A stretch of 64,000 nt of DNA from CAWBFD01 sp963788115 (GTDB lineage: Bacteria > Actinomycetota > Thermoleophilia > Solirubrobacterales > 70-9). A program made the translations under genes and the position numbers. The first letter of the stretch is position 1. Every line of letters begins with the position of its first letter. The stretch spans positions 1,054,001 through 1,118,000 of the forward strand of contig CAWBFD010000004.1 in NCBI GenBank assembly GCA_963788115.1. The letters are read 5' to 3'. Of the stretch, positions 1 to 8,556 are shown piece after piece. The notes under the pieces are model-generated. The model was not told the DNA's origin, did not search any database, and worked only from the letters and a program-made list of their open reading frames with translations.

Positions 1-768
1 CTGGAGCGGGACGGTCCGGTCGCCTCGATCGTGCTCGAGAACCCGCCCCTCAACCTGTTCACCGACGATGCGTTTCCGGCGCTGGACGAGTGCATCGGCG
101 AGGTCGCCGGCTCCGACGCACGGGCGCTCGTGTGGCGGGCCGAGGGCGAGATCTTCACCGGCGGGGTCGACGTGAACGCGTTCCAGCGGGTGGTCGAGGC
201 GGGCCCCGAGCGGGCTGCGAGCTTCGCGGCCCCGCTGATCGAATCCGTCCAGCGCCTCGAGGCGCTCGAGATCCCGACGCTGGCGCTGGTACATGGCCTG
301 TGCCTGACGGCGGGACTCGAGATCGCGCTCGGCTGCGATCTGATCTGGGCCGCCGAGTCGGCGCGCTTTGGCCTGGTGGAGGCTGTCGTCGGGCTCACCC
401 CCGGGGCCGGGGGCACCCAGCGCGTGGCGGAGCGGGCGGGGCCCGCGCGTGCTCGCGAGCTCGTGATGAGCGGGGCTCTCTACGACGCGGCGACGCTCGA
501 GCGCTGGAACGTGATCGGCCGCGTACTGCCCGACGACGAGCTCCGCGAGAAGGGGATGCGGTTCGCCCACAGGCTCGCCGACGGGCCGACCCGAGCCCAC
601 GCGGCGACCAAGCGGATCGTCCGCGGCTATCTCGAGGGCGGGGTGGAGGAGGCGGATCGGATCACCCCGGGGATGTTCGCGGAGCTGTTCGCGACCGAGG
701 ATCTCCAGAACGGCGTGCGCTCCTTTCTTGCCGAGGGGCCCGGCAAGGCCACTTTCGAGGGTCGCTAG
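1..768 (+). CDS. Enoyl-CoA hydratase/isomerase (crotonase) family protein, 5' partial
   Basis: The frame is open from base 1, so the true start lies left of the window. The visible 255 codons cover most of a crotonase domain (family length about 260). The oxyanion-hole loop is seen in GEIFTGGVDVNAF. Both acidic catalytic positions of hydratases have counterparts: Glu in TAGLEIALGCDL and Glu in FGLVEAVVGL, followed by the family signature PGAGGTQRV. The expected reaction is hydration or isomerisation of an enoyl-CoA in the cytoplasm; the substrate cannot be read from sequence. It lies 43 bp before infA on the same strand. Confidence 0.85.
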   Translation: MERDGPVASIVLENPPLNLFTDDAFPALDECIGEVAGSDARALVWRAEGEIFTGGVDVNAFQRVVEAGPERAASFAAPLIESVQRLEALEIPTLALVHGLCLTAGLEIALGCDLIWAAESARFGLVEAVVGLTPGAGGTQRVAERAGPARARELVMSGALYDAATLERWNVIGRVLPDDELREKGMRFAHRLADGPTRAHAATKRIVRGYLEGGVEEADRITPGMFAELFATEDLQNGVRSFLAEGPGKATFEGR

Positions 769-811
769 GGCCCCGTCAAACCGGGACCGGAGCGCTACCC
801 TCCCTCGGCGC

Positions 812-1030
812 ATGGCCAAGGAAGAGAAGATCGAGATGGAGGGCGAGGTCACGGAGGCCCTGCCCAACACGATGTTCAAGGTCAAGCTCGACAACGACCA
901 CGAGGTGCTGGGTCACATCTCGGGGAAGATGCGGCGCCACTACATCCGCATCCTGCCCGGCGACCGGGTGAAGATCGAGCTCTCACCGTACGACCTCGAC
1001 CGGGGTCGGATCACCTACCGGTACAAGTAG
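812..1030 (+). CDS. infA: Translation initiation factor IF-1
   Basis: A 72-residue protein, the normal IF-1 length. It starts MAKEEKIEMEGEV and contains the S1/OB-fold signatures ALPNTMFKVKL, GHISGKMRRHYIRILPGD and a C-terminal DLDRGRITYRYK. IF-1 occupies the ribosomal A site during initiation. I chose the ATG at 812; a longer frame upstream has no family similarity. It is monocistronic here, whereas actinobacterial infA usually sits with rpmJ/rpsM, none of which is near, so this may be a second or relocated copy. Confidence 0.95.
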   Translation: MAKEEKIEMEGEVTEALPNTMFKVKLDNDHEVLGHISGKMRRHYIRILPGDRVKIELSPYDLDRGRITYRYK

Positions 1031-1090
1031 GCGCGCCCTCCGGCACGTTCTGCGCGCCACGCGGCGCTCCGCGCGCGTGACCATCCCTGC

Positions 1091-2110
1091 ATGCCCGCCG
1101 ATGGCCGAGTTACTCACCCATTGTCGGCAAAACTCGACCAACGCGAGCGAAAGCGAGAGCTGGAGCGCCACATCGTCGCCCTGGCAACTCACCAGCACGG
1201 CGTTGTCACGCTGGCTCAGCTCCGCGCGTTAGGTCTGAGCTCCCAGGCTCTGTACGCGCGCGCGGCCAACGGGCGGCTTCACCGGGTTCACCGTGGCGTG
1301 TACGCGCTGGGACGTCCGGAGCTACCGATCGAGGGCAAATGGATGGCGGCGGTCTTTGCATGTGGACAGGAGGCTCTGCTCTCGCATCGGTCGGCGGCCG
1401 CGCTTCACGGGCTGATCCGCAGTGCGCGAACGATGATCGATGTCACCCTCCCGAGACGGACCGGCGTCTCCCGACCTGGGATCCGCCTTCATCGCTCCAC
1501 GGGCCTCGTGCCCGCCGATCGCGCCAGCGTCAAGGGCATTCCCTGCACGAGCCCGGCCTGGACCCTGCTCGATCTGGCCAGGGACGCCCCTCGCAACGTG
1601 CTCGAGAGGGCGTGCGATCAGGCTGAGCTGCTGCGGGTGCTGGACATGGCTGCGATCGAGGAGTTGCTGATTCGTCGGGAGGGCCAGCCGGGCACCGGCA
1701 GGCTCAGCGAGGTCCTCGGCACGGGATTGGTGGGACAGGACATTCCGCGCAGCGAGCTGGAGCGACGCCTCCTGGCGCTGTGCAGGGCGGCCGAGCTTCC
1801 GCTGCCCGAAGTGAACGTATGGGTCCCCGTGCCGGGCGACGAGATCAAGGTCGACTTCCTGTGGCGCGAGCAGCACCTGATCGTGGAGGTGGACGGGTTC
1901 GAGACGCACCGCACGCGCCAGGCCTTTGGGCGCGACCGTCGGCGCGACCGGGTGCTGGCGGTTCACGGATGGCGAGTCGTTCGCTTCACGTGGGAGGACG
2001 TGACCCGTCGTCCCGGGCACGTCGGCGAGGTCTTGGCGCGCCTGCTCGGCGCCGGCGCGGTGGGCCCGGGTCGAGGCGATGGCCGAGTTAGTGCGCCATT
2101 GTTGGCATAA
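1091..2110 (+). CDS. AbiEi-like N-terminal domain plus DUF559 nuclease-fold protein
   Basis: 339 residues. Residues about 20-75 (VALATHQHGVVTLAQLRAL, RLHRVHRGVYALG) resemble the winged-helix N-terminus of AbiEi-type antitoxins of type IV toxin-antitoxin systems. Residues about 225-320 form a DUF559/Vsr-like PD-(D/E)XK fold: EIKVDFLW, LIVEVDGFETHR, RDRVLAVHGWRVVRFTW. Such proteins are common solitary genes in Actinobacteria; no AbiEii nucleotidyltransferase toxin lies beside it. The start is uncertain: ATG 1091 precedes the repeat element and TTG 1121 lies inside it. The stop also lies inside the second repeat copy, so repeats define both gene ends. Confidence 0.75.
   Translation: MPADGRVTHPLSAKLDQRERKRELERHIVALATHQHGVVTLAQLRALGLSSQALYARAANGRLHRVHRGVYALGRPELPIEGKWMAAVFACGQEALLSHRSAAALHGLIRSARTMIDVTLPRRTGVSRPGIRLHRSTGLVPADRASVKGIPCTSPAWTLLDLARDAPRNVLERACDQAELLRVLDMAAIEELLIRREGQPGTGRLSEVLGTGLVGQDIPRSELERRLLALCRAAELPLPEVNVWVPVPGDEIKVDFLWREQHLIVEVDGFETHRTRQAFGRDRRRDRVLAVHGWRVVRFTWEDVTRRPGHVGEVLARLLGAGAVGPGRGDGRVSAPLLA
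1099..1144. repeat. Palindromic repeat element, copy 1 (imperfect)
   Basis: About 46 bp that match 2076-2122 closely. The ends are near-complementary (cgatggccgagtt ... aactcgaccaacg), so the element can fold back on itself with two mismatches. It overlaps the first codons of the DUF559 gene. Confidence 0.6.
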
Positions 2111-2122
2111 CTCGGCCAACGC
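2076..2122. repeat. Palindromic repeat element, copy 2 (near-perfect hairpin)
   Basis: 15-bp arms at 2076-2090 and 2108-2122 pair with a single mismatch around a 17-nt loop (gcgatggccgagtta ... taactcggccaacgc). It matches 1099-1144 and contains the stop codon of the DUF559 gene. It may serve as its terminator or be a REP-like mobile element. Confidence 0.7.
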
Positions 2123-2128
2123 TGAGGA

Positions 2129-2148
2129 GGGGCAGGGGGAGGGGAGGG
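2129..2148 (+). other. G-run motif able to form a G-quadruplex
   Basis: Four G-runs of 4, 5, 4 and 3 with loops CA, A and A, at the start of a G-rich 90-bp gap between two convergent genes (ends at 2110 and 2216). It fits the standard four-run G4 pattern. A role in termination is an inference. Confidence 0.5.
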
Positions 2149-2215
2149 CGCGGGATAGGGCCCGGGGCAGGGGAGGCGCTGGGGAGGGCCAGGAGGCTCG
2201 GGAGGGGCGTGCAGG

Positions 2216-3403
2216 CTACAGGTAGCTGCCCACGCTCGCGGGGTCCGGGTCGGCCATCTCAAGCGCGAGGCTGGTCCACGCGAAGTCCGTGGCGCCCAGG
2301 CCCTCGCCGGAGTGCGGGTCGTAGTACTCGCGCAGGCCCTCGCGCAGGATCACAGGCATCAATCGCTCGACCATCTCCGCGGCCTGCGCCCCGTATCCGA
2401 GCCGGCGCATCCCGAGCCACAGGAGCCAGGCCGCGTTGATCCAGGTCGGTCCCCGCCAGTAGCGGCGCTTCCACCCCGAGCCCCGGTTGGGCTCGAAGCT
2501 CGGCTCGGTGGCTGCCACCGATGGAGGCGGGACCGCGAGCCAGTACCTCGCTGGGTCGAGCAGGTGCTCCTCCACCAGGCGTCGACCGATCTCCTCGGGC
2601 AGATCGGGAAGCGCCAGGGGCGACAGGGCCGCCCAGGTGTTGACCAGGGGCCGGGCCCCGCCCGGCTGTGCCTCGTCGAGGAAAAGGCCCGAGCGCTCGT
2701 CCCAGAGGCGGTCGACCAGCGCCGGCGTGATCGATGCCTCGCCCGCCGCAAGCCGTGCCAACCCCCAGAGGACGTTGGTCATCGTCTCGCACAGCACCGG
2801 GCCGCCGGCGTCGCGGACGCGGCGCGCATCCCAGTCGAGCCGGCGGTTGCGGTGGACCAGGAGCGGGAAGCCCCAACTCGCATGCGCCCGGCGGCCCCAC
2901 ACAGGGTCGTACTTGGGGGACGAGTCGAGGCCGGACTCATCCGGCTGGACGAGCCACAGCAGGCCGTCGCCCTCGAGATCGCGGTTCGTTCGCAGCCAGT
3001 CGTGGTGGATCGAGATTCCGGGCTCGTCTGCCGGATCGCCGACCGCGATTCGCCACGCCCAGGCCAGCAGCGGCGGCTGGATCGTCCCGGTCATCTCGGC
3101 CGATCGCGACGGGACGTTGTAGTAGACGAGCCGGCGGAGGCTCACCGGATGGTCCCAGAACACCACATGGCCCACGAATCCGTCCGGTCGCATCCCCCGG
3201 ATCAGCGTCTCCAGCTCCGCGCGTGCCCGGTCGCGGTCGAGGCGACGCCAGACGATCGCGGCGAAGCACGAGTCCCAATACCACTGCCACGGATAGCGGG
3301 CCGGGCTGGGACGGGTGTAGAGGTAGGGCGTGCCGCGGCGCTCCCCGGTGGCGGTGCTGGCCCGCAAAACCCCCTCGCAGAGCTCAGCGAGAGGTGCGTT
3401 CAT
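2216..3403 (-). CDS. GH63/MGH-type glycoside hydrolase (mannosylglycerate hydrolase-like)
   Basis: 395 residues with (alpha/alpha)6-barrel signatures: YPWQWYWDSCFAAI near residue 37, QPPLLAWAW near 110, DESGLDSSPKYDPVW near 155 (candidate general acid Asp), YWRGPTWINAAWLLW near 315, and EYYDPHSGEGLGATDFAWTS near 360 (candidate catalytic Glu). Both catalytic acids of the GH63 mannosylglycerate hydrolase branch therefore have counterparts. The substrate is probably a glycosylglycerate or alpha-glucoside; this is inferred. The ATG overlaps the TGA of the upstream ABC permease by 4 bp, so it is co-translated with the transporter. Confidence 0.75.
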   Translation of the reverse strand: MNAPLAELCEGVLRASTATGERRGTPYLYTRPSPARYPWQWYWDSCFAAIVWRRLDRDRARAELETLIRGMRPDGFVGHVVFWDHPVSLRRLVYYNVPSRSAEMTGTIQPPLLAWAWRIAVGDPADEPGISIHHDWLRTNRDLEGDGLLWLVQPDESGLDSSPKYDPVWGRRAHASWGFPLLVHRNRRLDWDARRVRDAGGPVLCETMTNVLWGLARLAAGEASITPALVDRLWDERSGLFLDEAQPGGARPLVNTWAALSPLALPDLPEEIGRRLVEEHLLDPARYWLAVPPPSVAATEPSFEPNRGSGWKRRYWRGPTWINAAWLLWLGMRRLGYGAQAAEMVERLMPVILREGLREYYDPHSGEGLGATDFAWTSLALEMADPDPASVGSYL

Positions 3404-4209
3404 TCGTTGGTTTTCGCCATCTGGCGCAGCGCGAAGAAGGCCATGATCGCGATCAGGCCGATGAGGGTGAGCACCCCGGGCCAGGTGTCACCCCAGGTGA
3501 TCCCCCCTTCCACGAAGCCCTGGCGGGCCGCCTCGACGACCTGCGTCACCGGGTTGTAGCGGGCCACCTCCTGGAGCCAGCCGACCATCAGGTCGAGCGG
3601 CGCGTAGGCGGTGGTCATCAGGATCGCCGTGAAGGCGCCGGCCTGCATCAGCGGGGCCGCCGACTGGCTCTTGTAGCGGAGCGCCAGGGTCACTCCCCAT
3701 AGGGCGGCGAGGGTCCCCATCCCCATCGCCAGCGCCAAGGCCAGCAGCAGCCCGGGCACGCCGGGCCACCTCACGCCGATCGCGAATCCGACGATGAGCA
3801 CGACCATGGCGGGCACCAGCGCCCGCAGGCTGGCGGAGAGCACCATCCCGGCCAGGAGTACGGGGCGTGGAGCCGGCGAGACGAGCAGGCGGTCGAACCA
3901 GCCCTGCTCGATGTCGCGGGCGAGGTTGACGCCGGTCGCGGCCCCGGTGAACCCCGCGCCCTGCATCAGGCTGATCGGGATCACGAACGACTGGTAGCTC
4001 TCGGTGGTGAAGCCCGGGAGCAGCGCCAGGTTCCCGAACACCGCGGTGAGCCCGAGAAAGAAGATCGTCGGCGCCAGCACGCCCGGGATCGCCGCACCCG
4101 GCACGCGCAACAGCTCGTTCGCGGCCCGCCCGACCAGGGCCCGGATCGTGGCGAGGCTCGTGCGGGCGTCGAGGGGTGCCAGCTGGCGTGTGCCTGTGGT
4201 CGCCTCCAC
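3400..4209 (-). CDS. ABC-2 type transporter permease (second of two)
   Basis: 269 residues with a hydrophobic ABC-2 membrane domain of about six helices and the family stretch ARDIEQGWFDRLLVSP, matching DrrB-like permeases. It starts with GTG at 4209, directly after the TAG of the first permease, and ends with a 4-bp overlap with the glycosidase. With the partner permease and the ATPase it should form an exporter; the substrate (drug, lipid or polysaccharide) is unknown. Confidence 0.85.
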   Translation of the reverse strand: MEATTGTRQLAPLDARTSLATIRALVGRAANELLRVPGAAIPGVLAPTIFFLGLTAVFGNLALLPGFTTESYQSFVIPISLMQGAGFTGAATGVNLARDIEQGWFDRLLVSPAPRPVLLAGMVLSASLRALVPAMVVLIVGFAIGVRWPGVPGLLLALALAMGMGTLAALWGVTLALRYKSQSAAPLMQAGAFTAILMTTAYAPLDLMVGWLQEVARYNPVTQVVEAARQGFVEGGITWGDTWPGVLTLIGLIAIMAFFALRQMAKTNE

Positions 4210-4998
4210 CTAGCCTCCCGTCCGCAGCCGACGCCGCAGGGCGAGTGCGCTGAGCCCGATGCTGATCCCGCCCACGAGCACGATCGCGCCGAGCGCCTCC
4301 CAGAACGCCTCGGCCGACAGGGTCGAGATCACCGGTTCGCGAATGCCCTCGACGATGAAGCTGAGCGGGTTGTACTCGGCCACGGAGGCGGCCGGCTCGA
4401 GGATTAGGTTCGCGGGGAAGAAGGCGGAGGAGAGGAACAGGATCACGAACACCAGCGGGAACAGTCCCTGCACGACCGACGCCTTGCCAGTGCGCAGGGC
4501 GATCGCGGCGCCGATGCCGCCGAAGGCAACGGCGGAGAGCGCCCCGAAGGCGATCATCAAGAGCCCGCCGAGAACTCCCTCGTGGATGGTGGCGCCGAAG
4601 ATCACGCCGATGGCGATGAACCAGACCGCGGCCAGCGCGCCGAGCGCCGCCGTCCCAGCGAGCCGTCCCAGGACGATCGCGAACCGGGAGATCGGCGCCG
4701 CCAGCAGCCGGTCGGTGAAACCCATCTCGATGTCGACCGCCAGCGCGATCGCGCCGCTGTTTCCCGCCAGCAGGGTCGACTGGATGATCGAGCCGGCGAG
4801 CATGAAGTCGAGGAAGCCGTCGACCTCGGGGAAGCCTGGCAAGTCGACGGCCCTGCCGGCGCCTGCGGTTTGAATGGCCAGCAGCAGTGTCGGGAAGACC
4901 AGGATCGGCGCCACCAGTTGCGGGCGGCGGAAGGTCTGCCGGACCGAACGAGCGCCCAGCGCGGCGATCACCCGCAGGTCGGCGGCGAGCGCGCTCAC
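4210..4998 (-). CDS. ABC-2 type transporter permease (first of two)
   Basis: 262 residues, DrrB-like: cytoplasmic N-terminus, then about six membrane segments, with DIEMGFTDRLLAAPISR as the family signature. The GTG at 4998 overlaps the TGA of the ATPase gene by 4 bp (GTGA); a longer upstream reading is antisense-like arginine-rich sequence and was rejected. Having two different permeases suggests a heterodimeric membrane domain. Confidence 0.85.
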   Translation of the reverse strand: MSALAADLRVIAALGARSVRQTFRRPQLVAPILVFPTLLLAIQTAGAGRAVDLPGFPEVDGFLDFMLAGSIIQSTLLAGNSGAIALAVDIEMGFTDRLLAAPISRFAIVLGRLAGTAALGALAAVWFIAIGVIFGATIHEGVLGGLLMIAFGALSAVAFGGIGAAIALRTGKASVVQGLFPLVFVILFLSSAFFPANLILEPAASVAEYNPLSFIVEGIREPVISTLSAEAFWEALGAIVLVGGISIGLSALALRRRLRTGG

Positions 4999-5990
4999 GC
5001 CTCTGCTTCCGCCGGCTCTCCGCCGGGTTCGAGCGCGGGCGCGTCGGCCTCCTGCTCCGCGGGCTCGATGTGGTATCCGGTCTTGGCCACGAACACGTCG
5101 TCGAGCGTGGGCTCCACCAGGTCGAGCGATTCCACCGTGAGCCCGGCCTGGTCGAGGGCGCGGACCACCGGGGCCACCTCCGCCGCCCCGCGCGCCAACT
5201 CGACCAACGCGACGCCGTCCCTCGCCGGCAGCGGCCGCCCGAAACGCGAGATCACGCGCTCGGCGCGCTCCACGGCGCCGTCGGCCAGCCTGATCTCGAG
5301 GTGGGGCCGTCCGACCTCGGCCTTGAGCGATCCTGGCGTGCCCTCGGCCACGATCCGTCCGACGTCGATGATCCCGACACAATCCGCCAGTCGGTCGGCC
5401 TCCTCCAGATACTGGGTCGTGAGGAACACGGTGGTGCCATCCCGATTGAGGCGAGAGACCTCCTCCCAGATCCCCTTGCGGCTGACCGGGTCGAGGCCGG
5501 TAGTCGGTTCGTCCAGGAACAGCACCCGCGGCTCATGAACCAGGGCGGAAGCGAGGTCGAGCCGCCGGCGCATCCCGCCGGAGTAGGTCCCGACCCGGCG
5601 GTCGGCGGCGTCGCTCAAACCGACACGATCGAGCAGCTCAAGCCCGCGGCGGCGGCCCTCCTCCCGCGGCAGCCCGTGAAGTGTCGCCTGAAGCTGGATC
5701 AGCTCCCGACCCGTCATCAGGGGATCGAGTGCCGCCTCCTGCAGGGCCACGCCGATCGCCCTGCGCACCTGGGCCGGCTGAGCGACGACGTCGAAGCCCG
5801 CCACCCGGGCCCGGCCGCCGGTCGGGCGGAGCAGCGTCGTCAGCACCCGCACCGTCGTCGTCTTGCCCGCGCCGTTCGGCCCGAGGAAGGCGTAGATCTC
5901 GCCGTCGGCGACCTCGAGATCGACGCCGTCGACCGCTCGTACGCCCCCTGGGAACGTACGCTCGAGCGCCTCTACCTCGATCGCGGCCAT
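4995..5990 (-). CDS. ABC transporter ATP-binding protein, DrrA-like
   Basis: 331 residues. Walker A is FLGPNGAGKTTT near residue 40, the signature is YSGGMRRRLDLASALVHEP, Walker B is VLFLDEPTTGLDP, and LTTQYLEEADRLAD carries the H-loop region with Gln in place of the usual His, as in DrrA-type ATPases. The C-terminal DUF4162-like tail is about 100 residues, plus an acidic end (EPAEQEADAPALEPGG). I chose the start at ATG 5990 (MAAIEVEAL). It powers the two downstream permeases and lies 31 bp after the amidase. Confidence 0.9.
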   Translation of the reverse strand: MAAIEVEALERTFPGGVRAVDGVDLEVADGEIYAFLGPNGAGKTTTVRVLTTLLRPTGGRARVAGFDVVAQPAQVRRAIGVALQEAALDPLMTGRELIQLQATLHGLPREEGRRRGLELLDRVGLSDAADRRVGTYSGGMRRRLDLASALVHEPRVLFLDEPTTGLDPVSRKGIWEEVSRLNRDGTTVFLTTQYLEEADRLADCVGIIDVGRIVAEGTPGSLKAEVGRPHLEIRLADGAVERAERVISRFGRPLPARDGVALVELARGAAEVAPVVRALDQAGLTVESLDLVEPTLDDVFVAKTGYHIEPAEQEADAPALEPGGEPAEAEA

Positions 5991-6021
5991 GCCTGATGAA
6001 AATAGCGACGCCGTGAGCCCG

Positions 6022-7380
6022 TCAGGCGGCCGCCACCAGCGGTGGCACCGCGTCGACCCAGCGTCGGTCGGTGGCGCGCTCCAGCGCCTCGGCGGCGTCG
6101 AGCAGCAGCTGATCACGCCTCCAGGCGGCAAGCAGCTGCAGCGCCACCGGCAGTCCCTCGGAGCTGAGGCCGACCGGAATGCTGATCCCGGGGATGCCGG
6201 TGAGGTTGGCGATCCCCGCCTGGCGCGGGTTGGCGTAGTCGGCGGGGTGGGGGCCGGAGGGCAGCTCGACCCTCGGATCGCCAAGTGGCGGCGCGGGCGC
6301 GGCCACCGTGGGCCAGGCGAGCACGTCGACCTGCTCGAAGGCCTGTGCGAGCGAGCGGCGCACCAGCGTTCGCACCCGCTGGGCACGTGCGATCGTCACC
6401 GCCGGGGTCAGCATCCGGTACCGAAGCAGGGCCCGCGCGATCGGGCTGACGCCGTCGCCGAGGGCGGCGAGGCTCTCGGGCGTCAACTGAGCCATCTCCT
6501 CGCTCGACGTGACCAGAATCGAGCAGACGAGGGTGTGCTCGATCCCCTCGACGGAGACCTCGGAGGTCGAGCCGCCCGTCGCCTCGCGCAGGATCTCGAC
6601 CGCCGCTTCGCAAGGACCCCGCACGTCCTCCCGGCAGTCGTCCCACACCTCACCGGGAACGATCCCGATCCGAAGCCCGGAGGCGTCGCCCACGGCAAGC
6701 TCCTCGCCGAACAGCGCGCCACCGAGCAGCCGGCAGTCGGCGGCGTCGCGGCAGAGCGGACCGGAGACGATCGTGGTCGTGTGAGGGACGTGGTGCCCGG
6801 CCATCGCCGAGCGGCCGAACGTCGGCTTCAGCCCGGTCAGCCCGCAGTAGGCGGCCGGGAAGCGGATCGAGCCGATCCCGTCCGCGCCGACCGCGCCCGC
6901 GACCAGACGCGCGGCGACCGCCGCGGCCGGACCGCTGGAAGAACCGCCCGGACACCGCTCTGTGTCCCAAGGGTTGTGCGCCGGGCCGTAGACCGAGATC
7001 GCCCCGGTCGAGCCCATCCCGTACTCGTGCATGTTGGCGATGCCGACGATCACCGCGCCCGAGTCGCGCAGCGCCCGGTAGGGGCCGGACTCGCCCGGCC
7101 GCGGGGCGGCGCCGAGCGGCGCGGCCGCGCCCAGCCGCTCCGCTCGCCACGGCAGTGGCCACTCATCCTTGACCGCGATCGGGACGCCGTACAAGGGTCC
7201 GTGCGGCGCGGCGTCGAGCATCCGGCGAGATTCCTCCGGGAAGGTGTCGACGATGGCGTTCAGGGCCGGGTTCCGCCGCTCGATCCGCGCCAGGGTTGCG
7301 TCGAGGAGCTCGCGGGGATCGGCGTTGCCCGAGGCGATCGCCCGGGCCTGCTCAGCGACGCCGGCGTCGAGCAACCTCAC
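6022..7380 (-). CDS. Amidase signature family hydrolase
   Basis: 452 residues. The Ser-cisSer-Lys triad is visible: Lys in YGVPIAVKDEW (about residue 72), then CPGGSSSGPAAAVAARLVAG with the cis-Ser, and nucleophile Ser in GADGIGSIRFPAAYCGL. The usual motif has GTDTGGS; here Gly-Ile-Gly-Ser keeps the serine. It hydrolyses an amide of unknown identity in the cytoplasm. The start overlaps the stop of a small upstream gene by 4 bp, the arrangement seen for AtzE/GatA with a small partner. Confidence 0.85.
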   Translation of the reverse strand: MRLLDAGVAEQARAIASGNADPRELLDATLARIERRNPALNAIVDTFPEESRRMLDAAPHGPLYGVPIAVKDEWPLPWRAERLGAAAPLGAAPRPGESGPYRALRDSGAVIVGIANMHEYGMGSTGAISVYGPAHNPWDTERCPGGSSSGPAAAVAARLVAGAVGADGIGSIRFPAAYCGLTGLKPTFGRSAMAGHHVPHTTTIVSGPLCRDAADCRLLGGALFGEELAVGDASGLRIGIVPGEVWDDCREDVRGPCEAAVEILREATGGSTSEVSVEGIEHTLVCSILVTSSEEMAQLTPESLAALGDGVSPIARALLRYRMLTPAVTIARAQRVRTLVRRSLAQAFEQVDVLAWPTVAAPAPPLGDPRVELPSGPHPADYANPRQAGIANLTGIPGISIPVGLSSEGLPVALQLLAAWRRDQLLLDAAEALERATDRRWVDAVPPLVAAA

Positions 7381-7628
7381 CGCCGCTCGGCCTCCGGCGG
7401 CGGAGCGGAGAGGTCGATGCCCGGCTCGGCCTCGACCTGGCCCAGGTCGGCCCGCATCAGCCGGTCGATCAACGGGCCGTAGAGCGTATCGACCACGCTG
7501 ATCACCGCCATCGTCACCCCGTCGGCCTCGAAGCCGAGCTGCTCAAAGCCCGCCCTGACGTAGCGTTCGAACGCCGGCTCGGGCGGCCCGGGTGCGCTAT
7601 CGGAGTGCCCGTGCTCGGCCGGCATCAA
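7377..7628 (-). CDS. Small AtzG/GatC-like protein, putative amidase partner
   Basis: 83 residues. No family was recognised with certainty. The layout resembles AtzG-type small subunits that clamp an amidase: a helical stretch FERYVRAGFEQLGF, a hydrophobic helix MAVISVVDTLYGPLIDRLM, then an acidic linker ending in EPGIDLSAPPP. It is the first gene of the leftward operon and overlaps the amidase start by 4 bp. The function is inferred from this position and shape. It is cytoplasmic, with no signal peptide. Confidence 0.55.
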   Translation of the reverse strand: MMPAEHGHSDSAPGPPEPAFERYVRAGFEQLGFEADGVTMAVISVVDTLYGPLIDRLMRADLGQVEAEPGIDLSAPPPEAERR

Positions 7629-7757
7629 CCGCGCACCCTAAGCGCTCGCAGGCAGTGGCGGTGAGGAGAGCACTACGCTATGCGGCCAGATCGAACCGCT
7701 CGCCGGCGGGATCAGCGCCCGACAACGGCTCTGCACCGGAGAGCGAAACTCGCTTAC

Positions 7758-8543
7758 ATGAGTGCGATGATCGAGCAAGGATCGCTGAGTTTGCGCCGCA
7801 TCCTCGTTGTTGCGGCGTTTGCCGCGCTGGCCGCGGCCGTGGTCGCGGTCGGGGCGTCCAGCCAGGAGGCGGACGCCGCCCGAGCCAAGCAGCTCGGGAA
7901 GACGAGACACACGCCCCAACCGAACTGTCCGACGGCGAAGCGGTTTCGAGGCCCGGGCGCCCCGCCGGCGCCACTGAGCAAGTCCTGCCAGGTGCTGGCC
8001 AGGGTGACCGGGTTCCAGGTCAAGGGAGACGGCAGGGGCGCGTTGTTCCAGATGCCGCGCAAGGGCAAGATCGTCGCGTGGAGCGTGGACGTGTCGCGCC
8101 CGACCAAGAAGGAGCGCAGGGGCCTCGGCGCGATCGCTGGCACGGAGAAGCTCGGCGGAGGCGCGTTCGCGCAGCTCGCGGTGCTCCGGCGCCTTGGAGG
8201 CGGGAATAAGTACAAGCTGGTGAAGGAAACACCCCGAGTGAAGCTCAAGCCCTACCTCGGGACAACGCCGGTGTTCACGCTGGAGCGGCCTCTGACCGTG
8301 AAGAGGGGCCGGATCATCGGGATCACGACACCCACCTGGGCGTCGATGCTCGCGGCCGGTCGCGGTAGCCGCGGCGACAAGTGGCGGGCAAGCCGCAACC
8401 GGGGTAAATGCTCCGGCACCGCGCGCAACCCCAACCTCGTCATCAACACGACGAGGGCCCACAAGAAGGTGGGCTCGACCCGCCGCTACGGCTGCCGCTA
8501 CGACGACCGCCTGACCTACTGGGCGTATCTAGCGCGCCGGTGA
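7758..8543 (+). CDS. Secreted hypothetical protein
   Basis: 261 residues from ATG 7758. It has a signal peptide: basic SLRR, then a hydrophobic ILVVAAFAALAAAVVAV core, with cleavage probable near QEADAA. The mature part is basic (Lys/Arg-rich), beta-rich by appearance, and has a few cysteines (PNCP, KSCQV, KCSG, YGCRYDD) that could form disulfides. I do not recognise a domain. ATG 7767 is an alternative start. It is monocistronic, with converging genes on the right. Confidence 0.65.
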   Translation: MSAMIEQGSLSLRRILVVAAFAALAAAVVAVGASSQEADAARAKQLGKTRHTPQPNCPTAKRFRGPGAPPAPLSKSCQVLARVTGFQVKGDGRGALFQMPRKGKIVAWSVDVSRPTKKERRGLGAIAGTEKLGGGAFAQLAVLRRLGGGNKYKLVKETPRVKLKPYLGTTPVFTLERPLTVKRGRIIGITTPTWASMLAAGRGSRGDKWRASRNRGKCSGTARNPNLVINTTRAHKKVGSTRRYGCRYDDRLTYWAYLARR

Positions 8544-8556
8544 GCGCGCTAGACAG

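Noticed and set aside
1091..2110. Type IV toxin-antitoxin locus
   Set aside because: No AbiEii-like nucleotidyltransferase gene is adjacent, so only the domain similarity is reported.
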